Notes under the pieces: model-generated
Databases searched by the model: none
What the model was told of the DNA's origin: nothing
The model's input: the letters and a program-made list of their open reading frames with translations, nothing else
Shown here: piece by piece, positions 63,841 through 64,000 of the stretch
How positions within the stretch are numbered: position 1 is the first letter of the stretch
Layout: every line of letters starts with the position of its first letter
Translations under genes and position numbers: made by a program
Origin: an uncultured Rhodospirillales bacterium
GTDB lineage: Bacteria; Pseudomonadota; Alphaproteobacteria; Acetobacterales; Acetobacteraceae
DNA: 64,000 nt
Assembly (NCBI GenBank): GCA_903928895.1
Contig: CAIYSR010000141.1
Location: 56,873-120,872, forward strand
Reading direction: 5' to 3'

Positions 63841-64000
63841 ATGACACGCGTTTTTCGCCCCCTCGCCATCCTGGCGATGGTGATGCTGGCGCTTGCAACG
63901 CCGGCCCTGGCGCAGAGCCAGGACTATTTCATTCCGAACGGCCAGCGGCCCGCGCCGCCCGCCGGGCAGGCGCGGCCGGCCCCGGCCGCGCGCCCCGCCC
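63841..64000 (+). CDS. skp: OmpH/Skp-family periplasmic chaperone (5' part; runs off window)
   Basis: The visible 53 codons begin at ATG 63841, 5 bp after bamA. They encode a signal peptide (PLAILAMVMLALATPALA) and a proline/alanine-rich segment starting the mature protein. Position after bamA is the standard place of skp. The chaperone body with its coiled-coil tentacles lies outside, so the call rests largely on synteny. Confidence 0.7.
   Translation, partial: MTRVFRPLAILAMVMLALATPALAQSQDYFIPNGQRPAPPAGQARPAPAARPA

Overview
The window is a GC-rich chromosomal segment of an alphaproteobacterium. The order rpsB-tsf-pyrH-frr-uppS-cdsA-dxr-rseP-bamA-skp, the serC-serA pair, the FdsA-type formate dehydrogenase and the general protein style suggest Rhodospirillales, most likely Acetobacteraceae. 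That placement is an inference from gene content; no rRNA or other decisive marker is present. Almost all of the window is dense, conventional coding sequence with many ATGA-type overlaps between genes.

Layout. 0-5.6 kb: the end of a SpoIIE-type phosphatase, an aldose epimerase, an ABC-type ATPase with a GNAT acetyltransferase, then serC-serA behind a probable serC leader RNA. 5.6-11.7 kb: a minus-strand operon for a soluble NAD-linked formate dehydrogenase (fused NuoE/NuoF-like subunit, then the molybdenum subunit) ending in an oxalate/formate-type MFS carrier. 11.7-16.8 kb: a serine hydrolase and a LysR regulator, divergent from phnW and a DASS-family anion transporter. 17.0-23.0 kb: a branched-chain-amino-acid-type ABC importer (livGFHM) with two tandem paralogous binding proteins. 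23.1-26.3 kb: a 1056-residue, cysteine-free protein made of four repeats of about 266 residues, which I cannot assign to a characterised family. 26.3-31.1 kb: oxidoreductase, esterase and VOC genes, the rplM-rpsI operon, and a dienelactone-hydrolase-like gene.

31.1-40.0 kb: a C-P lyase locus. phnG-H-I-J-K-L-M plus a DUF1045 gene run on the minus strand; phnN, the regulator phnF and a second phnM-like gene run on the plus strand. A GTCTAGAC-type palindrome between phnG and phnF is the likely operator. Together with phnW, this points to use of organophosphonates as a phosphorus (perhaps also nitrogen) source. No phosphonate ABC importer and no phnP are in view.

40.0-46.9 kb: tRNA-Asn, tRNA-Leu, a hybrid histidine kinase, a FabG-like reductase, recO and parC. 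46.9-50.3 kb: a small accessory island, low in GC over its first half. It is bounded by two inverted copies of a hairpin-forming repeat of about 52 bp and holds a lipoprotein, an FRG-domain protein, an IS481-type transposase remnant and a frameshifted gene with a 24-bp tandem repeat. 50.3-64 kb: a Gfo/Idh/MocA oxidoreductase, rph-rdgB-hydrolase, a lipoprotein, and the translation / isoprenoid / envelope-assembly cluster running off the right edge inside an OmpH/Skp gene.

The best candidates for something undescribed are the four-repeat protein at 23.15-26.32 kb and the repeat-bounded island at 46.87-50.25 kb. Secondary points are a possible PhnP substitute (DUF1045) and the second PhnM in the C-P lyase locus.
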